A stretch of 64,000 nt of DNA, taken from the NCBI RefSeq assembly GCF_041146395.1, contig NC_090995.1:10332501-10396500 (forward strand), in the 5' to 3' direction. The notes beneath the pieces were generated by a model. It was not told the DNA's origin and did no database searches. It saw only the letters and a program-made list of their open reading frames with translations. Within the stretch, counting starts at the first letter, position 1, and every line of letters begins with the position of its first letter. Shown piece after piece: positions 1 through 11,855 of this stretch. Made by a program: the position numbers and the translations under genes. The stretch is from Eulemur rufifrons (lineage: Eukaryota; Chordata; Mammalia; Primates; Lemuridae).

Positions 1-197
1 GTGTGCCCTTAAAAGCTTATCACAGCGCCTGATGCTTAGTGGATGTTCAGTAAGCATTCCTTAACCAGTGAACCATCAGCAACTGACAGGGAACTCTTGA
101 GGTCCATCGGGTAGAATGACTGCTAGATAGAGCAACTGTGAAGAAATAAACCTATTGTAAAATTATTCTTTGGGGCTCTTTTTTCCTCCCCACAAAG
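1..197 (+). other. PPM1K: PPM1K intron (partial)
   Basis: This is unique AT-rich sequence ending in a pyrimidine-rich tract and the acceptor AG at 196-197 of the first exon in the window. I see no other feature. The upstream part of PPM1K (mitochondrial targeting sequence and first metal-binding Asp) lies outside the window. Confidence 0.7.
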
Positions 198-298
198 GGA
201 TTTGCTTCCTAAGGAGAAGGACTTGGAAACTGTGTTGACGTTGGCTTTTCTAGAAATAGATAAAGCGTTTTCAAGTCATGCCCACCTGTCTGCTGATG
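198..298 (+). CDS. PPM1K: PPM1K coding exon, residues about 148-180 (PP2C-type mitochondrial phosphatase)
   Basis: Seen: acceptor AG at 196-197, donor GT at 299-300, and an open frame of 1 base + 33 codons + 1 base beginning [10 protein letters not shown] and ending HLSAD. The phases join correctly to the next exon at 11161. Known: PPM1K (PP2Cm) is a mitochondrial matrix Mg/Mn-dependent Ser/Thr phosphatase. It dephosphorylates the E1-alpha subunit of branched-chain ketoacid dehydrogenase and so promotes catabolism of leucine, isoleucine and valine. This exon encodes a helical part of the PP2C fold between the first metal-binding motif (outside the window) and the GDSRA motif of the next exon. 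The residue numbers assume the 372-residue human length. They are supported by counting back from the stop codon, which puts the two later metal-binding Asp at 298 and 337 as in human. The exon is too short to appear as a free ORF. Confidence 0.93.
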
Positions 299-1157
299 GT
301 ATGTACAACAATCACATTCTTGAGGGTTCTAAGAGGGGGAGGGCAGAATAAAAGGGAAACAATTTAAGCCTTTGGGGGGGGGATTTTAATGTACACTTGT
401 TTGTAAGGATTTATGTAGAAATAATTTTGTATATAGAATCCCTTTAAATGCTATTAGAAATCCAAACTAATGTCAGTACTTCACTTTTAAATGAAATACA
501 TTGGAGAATTTTTTAGAAAGAGAAGCTCCAAAATAGTTCCGATATTGTATTTTAATTTTTAAAATATTAAACAAAAGTTTTAATCTGTTTGTTCATTTTA
601 TGGATAAGATGTCCATACTATGAATTTTAAAGTTTTTTTTTTCCCTTTGGTTTTTTAAAGATGAATCTGATGATTGAGTACTGAAATACACTGGGGTAAT
701 CACATCCAGCTAGGACAATAATTGTCCAACAAGAAGAAAATTGCTCATAGATCCTAAATAGGAAAAGACAATGGTTAATATGCACTGTTTGTATAATTAG
801 ATGGAAGGTATTTTTCTCTCCCTTCTTAAAAAGCTCACTCTGGCAGCTTTCCTGTGATAACTAGTGATGTTTTAAACACAAGGGCATGCCAGCTGAATTT
901 TAAATTTTGTGCACTGTGTGTCCTTAAATTTTGAAAGTGGTATGTTTCTGGTTCTGACTAAATTTATCAAAACCATTTCAGGAGAAGATAACTAATGTTT
1001 TCTACTTAGCTGGCCCCGAAATCTTTGGCTCTTAGCCTTGGAAACTTCTGCAGCCATATGAATGTATAAACATAAATCTTGTAACTGACTGAAAATGAAT
1101 CATGCAATAATCTTGATCTGTATTTGGTTTGTCCTTTTCTTTAAAAAAAAAAAAAAA
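299..1157 (+). other. PPM1K intron, unique AT-rich sequence
   Basis: This is AT-rich intronic sequence with no recognisable gene or repeat, apart from a G-run near 375 and an A-run at 1143-1157. The A-run abuts the retroviral remnant. Confidence 0.5.
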
Positions 1158-1197
1158 GTGCACCGATTATAAAACGTCTTCTGTGCGAAAAACTTTT

Positions 1198-1535
1198 TTT
1201 TTTTTTTTTTTTTGAGACAGAGTCTCACTCTGTTGCCCAGGCTAGAGTGAGTGCCGTGGCATCAGCCTCGCTCACAGCAACCTCAAACTCCTGAGCTCAG
1301 GCGATCCTCCTGTCTCAGCCTCCCGAGTAGCTGGGACTACAGGCATGCGCCACCATGCCCGGCTAATTTTTTCTATATATATATTTTAGCTGTCCATATA
1401 ATTTCTTTCTATTTTTAGTAGAGATGGGGTCTCGCTCTTGCTCAGGCTGGTCTCGAACTCCTGAGCTCAAACGATCCGCCCACCTCGGCCTCCCAGAGTG
1501 CTAGGATTACAGGCGTGAGCCACCTCGCCCGGCCA
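1198..1535 (-). mobile_element. Alu (lemur-type, full dimer)
   Basis: The copy reads as a reverse complement: T-run tail, then the right and left monomers with the lengthened TA-rich linker. Perfect 15-bp target-site duplications GTGCGAAAAACTTTT lie at 1183-1197 and 1536-1550. It is inserted inside the ERV pol remnant, so it is younger than the ERV. Confidence 0.95.
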
Positions 1536-1550
1536 GTGCGAAAAACTTTT

Positions 1551-3960
1551 AACTCCGACCGACTCTCCCTATAACACACACATTCTCCCGGTAAAAAAGC
1601 CAAATGGCTCATACCAGCTAGTCCAGGACCTCAGATTCATTAACGAGGCAGTTGTCCCCATACAGCCTGTAGTGCCTAATCCCTACACTTTACTCTCTCA
1701 TATTCCACCCTCCACCACCCACTTTTCTGTCCTGGACCTCAAAGACGCTTTCTTTACCATTCCTTTAGACCCAGCCAGCTACAATCTCTTTGCCTGTACG
1801 TGGGAAGATCCTGACACAAACATGTCTCGACAACTTGCTTGGACTGTCCTGCCCCAGTGGTTCAGGGACAGCCCCCACCTCTCTGGTCAGGCTCTCGCCC
1901 AAGATCTTCTTCAATGCCCCTTACAGCCGAGTACTGTCCTCCACTATGTGGATGATTTATTATAATGCAGCCCCTCATACTCCGACAGCCACACACACAC
2001 TGCCTCTCTACTCAACTTTCTTGCTTCTAAGGGCTACTGGGTGTCCCCCTCCAAAGTTCAGTTGTGTAAGCCTACTGTCACTTACCTTGGACTTTTAGTC
2101 TCACCCCCACTTCCCGTCATCTCACTGTTGATCGCCAGCAGGCTCTTCGTGACCTCCAGCCTCCCACCATTGCTGAACAAATTCTGTCCTTCCTTGGGTT
2201 CGTTGGTTTCTTCCGACACTGGATCCCCAACTTTGCTCTCCTTGCCAAACGCCTCTATGAGGCAGCACGTGGTGCCTCCGCTGGCCCTCTGTGAAACCCT
2301 CAGACTGTCTGCCTCGCGTTCCTAAAACTTCGAGACTCTCTCTTACAAACACCCCCTCTAAGACTCCCTCATCCTGAAAAACCCTTTTATCTCTACACGG
2401 ATGAGTGCCAGGGCCTGGCCCTCGGTGTCTTCACCCAACCTCTGGGACCTACTCCCATTTCCACCCCAGTGGCCTACTTATCCAAACAGCTGGACACCAC
2501 GGTCCGTGACTGGCCACCCCCCCCCCACCTTGGCTGTGGCCGCCACTCTCACCAGGGAGGCCCTGAAACTCCCCTGGGACAGAACTTACATGTCTTCTCC
2601 ACACGCCGTTTACAGGACCTTCTAACTCACTGCTCCTTAGCCCTCCTCACTCCGACTAGACTACAGGAATTCCATCTCTTGTTTATAGAAAATCCCACCA
2701 TTACTTTATCTCAGTCCCCAACTCTAAACCCTGCCACTCTGCTCCCCATTCCCTGCCTATCCCTGTCCTCACACTCCTGCTCAGAAATGGTTGAAACCTC
2801 CACTACCTCTAGACCCGATCTGTCAGACAAGCCACTTCCTACAGCGGACTTAACTTTCTTTGTTGATGGCAGCTCGGTCACAGGTGAGGACCCAAACGCC
2901 GGGCAGCCTATGCCATTGTCTCTGCCTCTCAGGTAATAGAAGCCTCCCGTCTTCTGGAGGGCACCACCTCCCAAAAGGCGGAACTCGCTCTCACCTGAGC
3001 CTTACACCTAGCCCAAGGCAGGAGTGTAAATATTTACACGGACTCCAAGTATGTGTGTATGATAGCTCACTGCCATGCCGCCATATGGAGAGGACGGGGC
3101 TTTCTCTCCACCAAGGGCTCCCCATTATTAACGCCACCCTTATCTCCCGTCTCCTCGAGGCTCTTCAGTTACCCACCCAATTAGCTATCATACACTACAA
3201 GGGACACCAGTCGGACGGGTCCCCTGTCACTAAGGGAAACGACTATACTAATACTATCGCCCGCAGCCTAACATCCCCAAACACCCTAGTCCGGCTCCTA
3301 TTCCTTTCCTTCCCATTCCTTCCCTCCAGCCTCGCTACACTCCAGAGAGCGCGACAGCCTTCTCGCCCAAGGGGGATCAACCACCACCGAAGGGTGGGTC
3401 CTTCTTAAGGACGGCAGGCTGGCTCTCCCTGAGGCACAGGCCCTGGGACTCGCTGGCCAGGTCCACTCCTCACTTCATATCGGCACTAAGGGCCTCTTCC
3501 ACCTCTTACAGCCTCTATTTTCACACCCTTCCCTGTATCCTCTCATCAAAACTGTTTACTCAGAGTGTGACATTTCTGCCTCTGTTAACCCTCAAGGGGG
3601 CCTGAAACCCCGTGTCCACCCACCAGATGCGTGGTCACCTCCCCGGACAAGACTGGCAGGTCGATTTCACCCATATGCCACCTCACAGACATTTCAAACT
3701 CGTGTATGGCCGGCCTTTTCTCATTGACTGTTATCTTCCAGCCCAGCCCCCACATTTGGCCTCCTATTTCCCATATCTTTCTCTCCTCAGGCAACTTCTC
3801 CCTGACAGCCTCGAGACTCGTTTCTCCAATGCCACCTGCAGGAATTATCCAGAATGACAGTAAATCAGATACTTCTTTATCCCTACTCTCCTCTTCCAGT
3901 CACCCCTCAACCAGCCAACTCTGGCCCATAGCCCCCACTACGCCCCTCAAAAGCAGAAAA
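1551..3960 (+). pseudogene. pol: ERV pol remnant (RT - RNase H - integrase)
   Basis: Seen: an open RT segment carrying the LDLKDAFF-type motif and the YVDD catalytic box, ended by a stop codon at 1966-1968. Homology continues in other frames, so several frameshifts follow. RNase H similarity resumes near 2847, where the frame again breaks by a stop near 2995. Integrase-like sequence after about 3440 is poor and contains stops. The CDS is inactive beyond doubt and, judging from the number of lesions, old. Known: retroviral pol encodes reverse transcriptase, RNase H and integrase. It lies in sense orientation to PPM1K within an intron, so its sequence will be present in the PPM1K pre-mRNA. Confidence 0.8.
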
Positions 3961-4005
3961 TAGCCACAAAGACCGCGGTGCCCTATTATCACTAAAAGGC
4001 CGGAC

Positions 4006-4360
4006 TGTAAGGCTGGTGGCGGGCACCTCTCCCCTCCGTAATGGAAAAAGCAGCAGCCCCTCCTACTCCTCCATGCCTGCCCTAAAGCTGAAACAAAGAA
4101 ATTCCTCACTCTTCCCGCCAAAACCTTCCCTCCAGAGAAACTCCCATCCCCCCACGCCTAAAAACATATATAAGCCCACCCAGACTTCTGGGTGGGGCGG
4201 CTTCTCTGGTTTCGCTCATAAGACCATGAGGCTTGCCTGGGCCCCTCTCTTGGGACCCGTTACCCCCACCCAGGAGCGCCCCAATAAAGCCTCTTTACTT
4301 ATCCCCTTCAACTCTGCTCGTCTTTTTTCTCTGACGCTGGCCACTCCAAAAAACCTTACA
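4006..4360 (+). repeat. ERV long terminal repeat (3' LTR), 355 bp
   Basis: It begins TGTAAGG and ends CCTTACA, which is a 7-bp inverted terminal repeat of the TG...CA class. It carries a TATA box (TATATAA, 4167-4173) and a polyadenylation signal (AATAAA, 4283-4288) at normal spacing for a U3-R-U5 layout. No matching 5' LTR is in the window, so the age cannot be estimated from LTR divergence. Confidence 0.8.
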
Positions 4361-5534
4361 CCGAGAGCTTTTTCATGCCCTGTTTTGAGAACCTCGCTAT
4401 CACTCTCATCAGAAAAACATTACAATCCGCTCTCTGTTCAGCGACGTATTTTCTGTTTTGTAGGTTACTTACACCCATTTCTCTTTTCCTTCGTTCCTTT
4501 GGACTTTGATTCCTTCCAACTGGCCTCTCACCTTTAAGAAGATAGGCATTGAGAGAGGGTAAATTGTATGCATAAGATTTAGCTCTTGTTCCCAATGGAT
4601 AAAACACATGAAGGAGAAGAGGAAATAAAATGCTCTCTTAGAGTTTTATTTTTATAACTTCCTGAATTTTGGTATGTTCTTATTTTATCCAGAGCCAGGT
4701 TGGCTGTGAGTTTGGCTGTGTCTCACACCACAGTGTTTTTCGGCCCTGATGTGCCTCAAGTGTGAACAGCTGTAACTTGCTGGACAAGCTTTTCAGAAGA
4801 GAATGTCCAAGTTCGTCACATGCACGTGGCTGAGAACCAAAACCATTAACCCTTCATGGGTGCAGTCAGCCTTTTTGTAAAAGATCTAATCAATGTACAT
4901 CCTTAAGACAATCACTGATAGATTTGGTGTAAAATGTGAGAGGACTCCATTCATATATTAATAATCAATTATAATTCAAGGAAATTTTGAACTTGCCTAT
5001 CTTGAACTTTCTAAATCTTTACCACAAAAACAAATAGTTGTTTAAAGAAATTAATCATAAAAGTGTAATTCATTTCTAATAATGAAATTAAAATGTGTTA
5101 TTTGATTTAGTTTCTCTGTCATATGCCTTGAGGCAATGAACCCAGAACTTTCATAAGATATATTAAAATTTATTTTTCATTTAATGATCATTTGTTTGAA
5201 AGTATAACGAAGCAGGACGGAATGATGCTTAGTATGCTAGTAAAAGAAAAAAGGTCTATTATAATAGCATTAATGCATCACATTTTCTAAATATTCTCTT
5301 GCGTCCATTAGTCTGTGTTTGTTTAAATTAATGTTTTGAGAACATTTTGAAAATTTATTCTTAATAAGTTGCCACAACTTTTAAAAGATGGCAAAAAGTG
5401 CTTTTTGATATTTGGAGCTTACTTTAATCAAATCTATGAAAGCTACTAAAGATAGAATGTTGTGTTCTTTAACTTTTCAATTTGTGGATTTAAAAAAAAT
5501 GTTATTTTAGATTTCAAAGTTTTTATTTAAATTT

Positions 5535-5574
<40 letters not shown>

Positions 5575-6238
5575 TTTTTAGGAAGAACTGAAGCAGTATC
5601 AATATTATAAGAGTGGAGAATATTCTTTTTGGCATACATATACGTCTGTGTGTGTGTGTGTGTGTGTGTGTAGAACCAGTTCTAGCCAAACAAAATCGTG
5701 TAGTAAGCAGTCTGACTTCTCTAGTTTCTTTCATCTTTTCTCTTGTGGCATTAATCCCATTGTTCTCCTCTTGAACTCTTCCTGTGAGATCGAGGACTGT
5801 GACTTCTTCATTTTTGAATGTCGAGATGCAGCAGCCTGCAGAGAATCTGGAAGGTTCTCAATTATTTGGACTGAACCGACCTGCACTGCCTACTCTTTCT
5901 CACTGAAGTTATTGTAACTTATTCCTTGATTATCCTTAACTGATTTAACTAAATTATTAATAAAATGGAGGCATTTTAATGAGTTGTCTCTCCTGAGGCG
6001 ATTTGAATTTTAAGGAGGAGAAACCCGAAAAGGGACTGGTTAAACCATAGGAATGAATCGCTAAGGGTAAGGTGTAAATGGGAGAAGTGGCCCTCAATCA
6101 CACTGTATTAGCTTTCTTAAGAGAAATTAAGTGAAAATAAAATATTCTTATCTCTTCTAGACTTCAGTTCCAAAGCTGTCACATCTACATAGAGAACTTC
6201 AAATTATCTCATTAGCATTTAAAAAACATACTATTTCA
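4361..6238 (+). other. PPM1K intron, AT-rich, with simple repeats
   Basis: This is mostly unique AT-rich sequence. A run of about 35 T lies at 5538-5572 and a (GT)n microsatellite at 5646-5671. I see no exon or transposon that I can support. Confidence 0.5.
5538..5671. repeat. T35 homopolymer and (GT)n microsatellite
   Basis: There is a T-run at 5538-5572 and alternating GT at 5646-5671. The two tracts are 73 bp apart and are likely length-polymorphic. Confidence 0.95.
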
Positions 6239-6449
6239 GGCCAGTCCTAGTGGCTTACACCTGTAGTCCCAGCTACTCGAGAGGCTGAGGCAGGAGGATC
6301 TCTTAACCCCAGGAATTTGAGGCTGCTGTGAGCTATGATGATGCCATGGCACTTTAGCCTGGGCAACAGAGCAAGACTCTGTCTCAAAAAAAAAAAAAAA
6401 GAAAGAAAGAAAGACAGAAAGAAAAGAAAAAAACAAATAAATAAAATAT
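6239..6449 (+). mobile_element. Alu-like monomer with A-rich tail
   Basis: A single right-monomer-like unit ('GGCTGAGGCAGGAGGATC', 'GGGCAACAGAGCAAGACT') is followed by an A/GAAA-rich tail. Approximate duplications of ATACTATTTC flank it (around 6228 and 6450). At about 160 bp plus tail it is shorter than a dimeric Alu, so it is a free monomer or a truncated copy. Confidence 0.8.
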
Positions 6450-6891
6450 ATACTATTTTCATTTTAGCTGGGGGTAATTTCAAGAGAATACAATCGGAAT
6501 GCCACTTATCAAGAAACAGCAATAACAAGATCCTCTTGCCCCAAAGAACTTGCTGGCTATTGTTATTGATTTTTGTTGTTGTTGTTACCTACATTTTAAA
6601 TTTATCCTTAGTTATGAATAGCTAATTTCATCACCATCTTTGAATTTTTTTGTATTCAATTAAGACCAAATAATACCTATTACTTTTACAATTAATAAAA
6701 CCAGCCAATACATTCAGATAATATCTCATCAGTCTATTGTTTATAAACAGTCACTTAAAACTAGGTGGTAGAAAAAGCAGATTATAATCCTATGTATTCT
6801 ATAAACTCTTCAAATCTTAAGATTGCTCAAGCTTTGAAAGCCACAAAGCTCTGAGAGGGACAAATGGATCAAAAAGAGAAGACTTGCTCTT

Positions 6892-7230
6892 TTTTTGTTT
6901 TTTTTGTTTTTTTGAGACAGAGTCTCACTCTGTTGCCCGGGCTAGAGTGCCATGGCGTCGGCCTAGCTCACAGCAACCTCAAACTCCTGGGCTCAAGCGA
7001 TCCTCCTGCCTCGGCCTCCCGAGTAGCTGGGACTACAGGCATGTGCCACCATGCCTGGCTAATTTTTTCTATATAGATTTTTAGTTGTCTGGCTAATTTC
7101 TTTCTATTTTTAGTAGAGACGGGGTCTCGCTCTTGCTCAGGCTGATCTCGAACTTCTGAGCTCAAACAATCCTCCGGCCTTGGCCTCCCAGAGTGCTAGG
7201 ACTACAGGCGTGAGCCACTGTGCCCGGCCT
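6892..7230 (-). mobile_element. Alu (lemur-type, full dimer)
   Basis: This is a reverse-complement Alu with 13-bp target-site duplications AAGACTTGCTCTT at 6879-6891 and 7231-7243. Confidence 0.95.
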
Positions 7231-7243
7231 AAGACTTGCTCTT

Positions 7244-9881
7244 AAGTTCAGAATGGGGGACGTTGATGGCATCGTGAATCTCATAGGAAATTTCCATGTT
7301 CCTCATATTTTGTGATTTCTTTATGGAAGAATTAGACTGCAAAATAGCCAGAACTATAAATGCAGCATTTTTTTAAGAAGCGGATTTACTTTCTTATACT
7401 GGGAGCAACCAAAAGAAAAAACGATAGGGGCAGCGTTGAAGAGGTGCTCTGATTGTGCTGTTATTGCTTCAGCTCAATACTCTTGGCTTCGGTGTTCATG
7501 AGTCATACACGTCTAGGACACCCATTTTTAATAAATTTTGAAACTGTATCGGTCTATACATATTAATATTTGCACAGCTGAATAATTACGAGGGGTCGTT
7601 ATACTTGGAAAAGTACAGCTTTTAGTCTTTATGTTGCCATTCACAATCCTGATTATTTTTCTTTCTATGTGTCGACCTGCAACACTGAGGGAAAGAGAAA
7701 GCTGCAGAAATACCTGTTTTGCGAATTATATAACATTATAAACATGCATTAGCGCTCGAGAGCCTTATCAGCCTTTATTTAAACAATGCATTTAATCATT
7801 CCACTCAAAAAATGCCTTCTAGATACTAAATCTCTGCATTAAGCAGTGTTAACAAATGTGTTTACTGCTTGTATCTGGTAGAGGAGGTGCTTTGACTCCT
7901 TGGTATATATTTAAGTCCCAGTAATTTGGTGGTGTACTGTGGTTTGCATTCTCTCTAACTGTGTACTGCTCGTCAGATACAAATCATTCAGTGCTATAAC
8001 CATGGATTTGCCCTTTTGTTACTGGGACAATTCTGGAATTGCAGACAAATTCACAGTGCATTTTTTTCAACTCAGTGTAGGTACTAATTTGCTGTGTTTA
8101 AGACCAACTGTTTGAGCGTATGTATATGTGTGTCAGTGTGTATGTGAGAGAGAGAGCGAATGTGTGTGTCTGTGTCTCCACTTACGTGTTTTAGTACAAA
8201 TAAGTTTGTGCATAGTGTTATCCTACCTTGGAAGCCATAAAACAAAGAAAGAAGAGTTACTCTGATTTTAAAAACAAAAAGTTAAGTCAACTACAAAATA
8301 CCATCAACTGGAGCAAACTGAGTTTTAGAATCGTTGATTTGGCATCTCCTGGAATATGATGTAATTTGCTAGTGAGATTTTCACCAAAATAAAAACGCTT
8401 CCCCTTATTGTGCCCTTATTTTGCAGCTCTTTCTCTGCTCTCCCCTGTGTTGCAGGTTTGTAATGTTTGAGCACAATTCCTGGGTGAATTTCCTATTTGC
8501 CTCTGTGCGTGTTATTTGTGGCAGAGAACTGTGCCTGGTCAGCAGCTCTAGACCTGGGGCCCGTGGACACTATATGCTGGGCTTCAGTGGAAAGAGAGAT
8601 CTGCTTAATTTTGTCCCAGGTGAAGGAGTCCAGCGGTTCCTAGCCTGGACTACTGGAAGGTTCCCTCATCCTCTTTGTCCCATTAGTTGAGATGACTTGC
8701 AGTAGAAATTGTCCAGTGAGTGTTAAGAACCTTATTGAAAAGATATCTTAGTTTTATAGTTTTGTTATTAGGGCAAAAAGTGAGAAGTTTTACTTCCATG
8801 TCATTAATAAATGTTAAATGAAAATAAATGCTGATTTAATATTTATATCCTTAGATGCTTAGCAAACCAGAATCAACAGTTAGTTTTGAAAACTATCCCA
8901 TAAATCCTGGAATTTTGGAACTGTGAAGTTGGGTTGGTGAAAAATCAAGCTTTTTAAAATTCTTACATGGCAGAGCCATGAATTACAAGCCTAAACAATT
9001 AAACTTTCACTTCTGAAATTTTAATGCTTGGGTTGTGGCCAATTATAAGCCACTTTTTAAAAAAGCTACTGCTGACAGTTTAAACAAAGGGAAAGAATAC
9101 TAAATTCCCTGTACAGGCAGCATCTGAATAAATGCCTGTGTTTTCTTGCCTGACTCTTTAAATCATTTGAAAATATTATGACCATAAAGATTACATTATT
9201 GTATAGTTGTTTGGGTAATCTAAAGTGAAGAGTTAACATTTGTAATATATCCTGAATCAAGGGCCAGAGACAGAAAAAAAGAAGAAATAAGAAAAAATAT
9301 ATAATATAAATATCACTGATACTTATAAAATATTATGTTATACAATGACAAATACATATTTCAGCGTTGGAGAGATATTATTACCTTGGCATGACAGTTC
9401 CAAAATCAAGAGATAAATGGGAAGATAGTACAACTACAAAGGCTATTTCTCAAGAAAGTAAATTCAGCATGACTATAAAAGATTAAGTTGAGTTTGTCTG
9501 TGTTTTTCCATTTTACTTTTCTGATTAAAGCAGGCATTTTAATATACTGATTGGAAAATCCATATATGTATATATCTCCTTCCAGTGCATTACTGATGAA
9601 GTTTTTAAAGTTGTCTTTTTGAAAAAAAAAAAAAATGCTTGGAAAGATTGAGTCAAATCAATAGCACTTCACCTTAAATAAAGTCTAAATCACTCACCTG
9701 AATATTTTATTTAGGTGTTTTAAAGAATTAACAATGTTACTAGAGAGGATACCTGCTTTAAATCTTTTTCAATTTCTTCCACTTCGCTTTATTTTTTATC
9801 CCAATATTTTCACTTTTGGCAAGGCTCAATGCACCTTAAAAATTTTTAATAAGTGGTAAAGTATTTAGGACAGATTCTGTT
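7244..9881 (+). other. PPM1K intron, no recognisable element
   Basis: This is AT-rich unique sequence with short GT/GA-rich stretches near 8125-8175. Open frames here are short and lack support from splice sites or a recognisable family. Confidence 0.5.
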
Positions 9882-9895
9882 AGAATCAAAGGAAG

Positions 9896-10225
9896 GGCCA
9901 GGTGCAGTGGCTCACGCCTGTAATCCTAGCACTCTGGGAGGCCAAGGCGGGAGGATAGCTCAAGCTCAGGAGTCCAAGACCAGCCTGAGCAAGAGCGAGA
10001 CCCCGTCTCTACTAAAAATTAAAAGAAATTAGCTGGACAACTAAAAATATATACAAAAAATTAGCCGGGCATGGTGGCGCATGCCTGTAGTCCCAGCTAC
10101 TCAGGAGGCTGAGGCAGGAGGATCACTTGAGCCCAGGAGTCTGAGGTTGCTGTGAGCTAGGCTGACGCCATGGCACTCTAGCCCGGGCAACAGAGTGAGA
10201 CTCTGTCTCCAAAAAAAAAAAAAAA
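9896..10225 (+). mobile_element. Alu (lemur-type, full dimer)
   Basis: The sense-orientation Alu runs from GGCCAGGTGCAGTGG to an A-tail at about 10211-10225. Target-site duplications AGAATCAAAGGAAG (9882-9895) and AGATTCAAAGGAAG (10226-10239) differ at one position. Confidence 0.95.
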
Positions 10226-10239
10226 AGATTCAAAGGAAG

Positions 10240-11160
10240 ATGCAAAAATGCAGTTTGACTTGCATGGAGCAAATAGTGGCGACCTCAAGCCCAGTAACAT
10301 TGAATTTTATTTGTTATTAGAGAAAAGGAAGATTCTTGGAATGTTCTGGGCCCAGGCAGGACCACAGGAGTAGCAGTTGGCAGTACTGTCCTACATTTGG
10401 ATACAGACTCTTTGTGTTAGATCTTTCTGGAGCTAAGAGTGTTAACTACACCAAGTTTATGAGCAACTATTAATAGAATGAATTTCATTCCCCACCGGAC
10501 AAATTTTCAGCTAATACAATGATGTCTGTAACTTTGTTTCATGTCTTAGGGAGGACAAAGATAAACAGAAAAAAAGTGAGCCTTTCGCCATTTTAGAATT
10601 TTTGGTGAACATTTGTAAAATTAAAAGAGCTGTAGAAGAAAAGAATACATTAAAATATAGTACTTGAAGAGCAAGTAGTATGCCCTTGACCTATGAACCG
10701 ATAATACTTTCACAAGACAGATGTAAGAAATGGAAGAGAAAACCTTCTAAATCTGTAGGTTATAGATGACCTAAGTCATCCTGCCGTAATTGCCAGTCTA
10801 GCTAAATTTTAAGACTTTTCGTCTTGACACCAGACATACACACAAATGTGTCATTATAAGTTCAAGTCAGCTCTATTGGACATAAAGAGAGGCCATTTGG
10901 AGACAGTGATGCCTTGTTTACCAAATTAGGTTAGCAACCTTTTCTGTTTGCATGGAGCCTTGTTACAGAGTTAAACACTGGTTTGCTTGCATGCTGTTAC
11001 TTACATAGTTCGTCTGCATTTTCTTTGCATAGCTCTAGTTAAATTAGAATGATACATTCCAGCATTAGTTTATCATGCTTGTATTTTATTTTGGGAGAAA
11101 AATTCCATGTCCAGTCATTTGACTGTCGCTAACGTGCGCTCTTCTTCACAATGTTTGTAG
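10240..11160 (+). other. PPM1K intron with acceptor
   Basis: This is unique sequence ending in the acceptor AG (11159-11160) of the next coding exon. Nothing else is recognisable. Confidence 0.5.
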
Positions 11161-11326
11161 CAACCCTTCTGACCTCTGGGACCACTGCCACGGTAGCCCT
11201 GTTGCGAGATGGTATTGAACTGGTTGTAGCCAGTGTTGGGGACAGCCGGGCTATTTTGTGCAGAAAAGGAAAACCCATGAAGCTGACTACTGACCATACT
11301 CCAGAAAGAAAAGATGAAAAAGAAAG
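11161..11326 (+). CDS. PPM1K: PPM1K coding exon, residues about 181-236
   Basis: Seen: acceptor AG at 11159-11160, donor GT at 11327-11328, and 2 bases + 54 codons + 2 bases in frame with neighbouring exons. It begins [17 protein letters not shown] and carries the PP2C motif GDSRA at about residues 207-211, then ends at DEKE. Known: in PPM phosphatases GDSRA is a conserved beta-strand/turn motif of the catalytic beta-sandwich close to the active centre. The encoded sequence is almost identical to human PPM1K as I remember it (Thr for Ile in 'LTTDHT'). The exon lies between oppositely oriented Alus, with a + copy ending about 935 bp upstream and a - copy starting about 85 bp downstream. This could favour exon circularisation or skipping (inference). 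Confidence 0.96.
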
Positions 11327-11411
11327 GTACTAGCCCGCCACTGAGAAATCGTTCTATGGGGATGATGTTTTTAGTTTTAGTTCATCATGGAAATGAAATT
11401 TTGCATTTTAA

Positions 11412-11760
11412 TTTTTTTGTATTTTTTTGGGTTTTTTTTGAGACAGAGTCTCACTCTGTTGCCCGGGCTAGAGTGCCGTGGCATCAGCCTTGCTCACAGC
11501 AACCTCAAACTCCTGGGCCCAAGTGATCCTCCTGCCTCAGCCTCCTGAGTAGCTGGGACTATAGGCATGTGCCACCATGCCGGCTAATTTTTCTACATAC
11601 ATATATATTTTTAGCTGGCCGTATAATTTCTTTCTATTTTTAGTAGAGACGGGGTCTCGCTCTTGCTCAGGTTGGTCTCGAACTCCTGACCTTGAGCAAT
11701 CCACCCACCTTGGCCTCCCAGAGTGCTAGGATTACAGGCGTGAGCCACCGCGCCTGGCCA
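11412..11760 (-). mobile_element. Alu (lemur-type) filling most of a 529-bp PPM1K intron
   Basis: The reverse-complement Alu has 16-bp duplications AAATTTTGCATTTTAA at 11396-11411 and 11761-11776. It takes up about two thirds of the intron between the exons at 11161 and 11856, leaving under 100 bp for the branch point and pyrimidine tract of the downstream acceptor. Confidence 0.95.
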
Positions 11761-11855
11761 AAATTTTGCATTTTAAATAGACGTCATGCTTAAGTTTAAC
11801 AGTGACTTGGTTTTCTGCATATCACGTCATTGTCTTTTAATTTTTTCTCGACCAG

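Larger units (their letters stand above)
1158..4360 (+). mobile_element. Class I (gammaretrovirus-like) endogenous retrovirus remnant, 5'-truncated
   Basis: Seen: pol-like sequence on the + strand in broken frames, followed by a 355-bp LTR (4006-4360). The order is reverse transcriptase (about 1551-2330, with the YVDD box at about 1945-1957), RNase H (about 2840-3260, with FVDG and TDSKYV-type motifs) and a weak integrase-like stretch (about 3440-3960). No gag, protease, 5' LTR or convincing env is present. Sequence goes almost directly from integrase to the LTR, so env was lost or the copy belongs to a deleted family. A lemur-type Alu sits inside it (1198-1535). The proline-rich, C-rich composition contrasts with the AT-rich intron. 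The left boundary is uncertain. The family assignment (ERV1) rests on the RT and RNase H style; I cannot name the subfamily. Confidence 0.8.

Noticed and set aside
2860..3408. A 182-codon open frame overlapping the ERV RNase H region.
   Set aside because: It is out of register with the RNase H homology over much of its length and only reflects the broken pol sequence.
1158..4360. The possibility of a complete provirus.
   Set aside because: No 5' LTR, gag, protease or credible env, and pol is full of stops and frameshifts.
8421..8690. An 89-codon open frame in the PPM1K intron.
   Set aside because: It would have to be an alternative exon, but there is no convincing acceptor/donor pair and no family resemblance.
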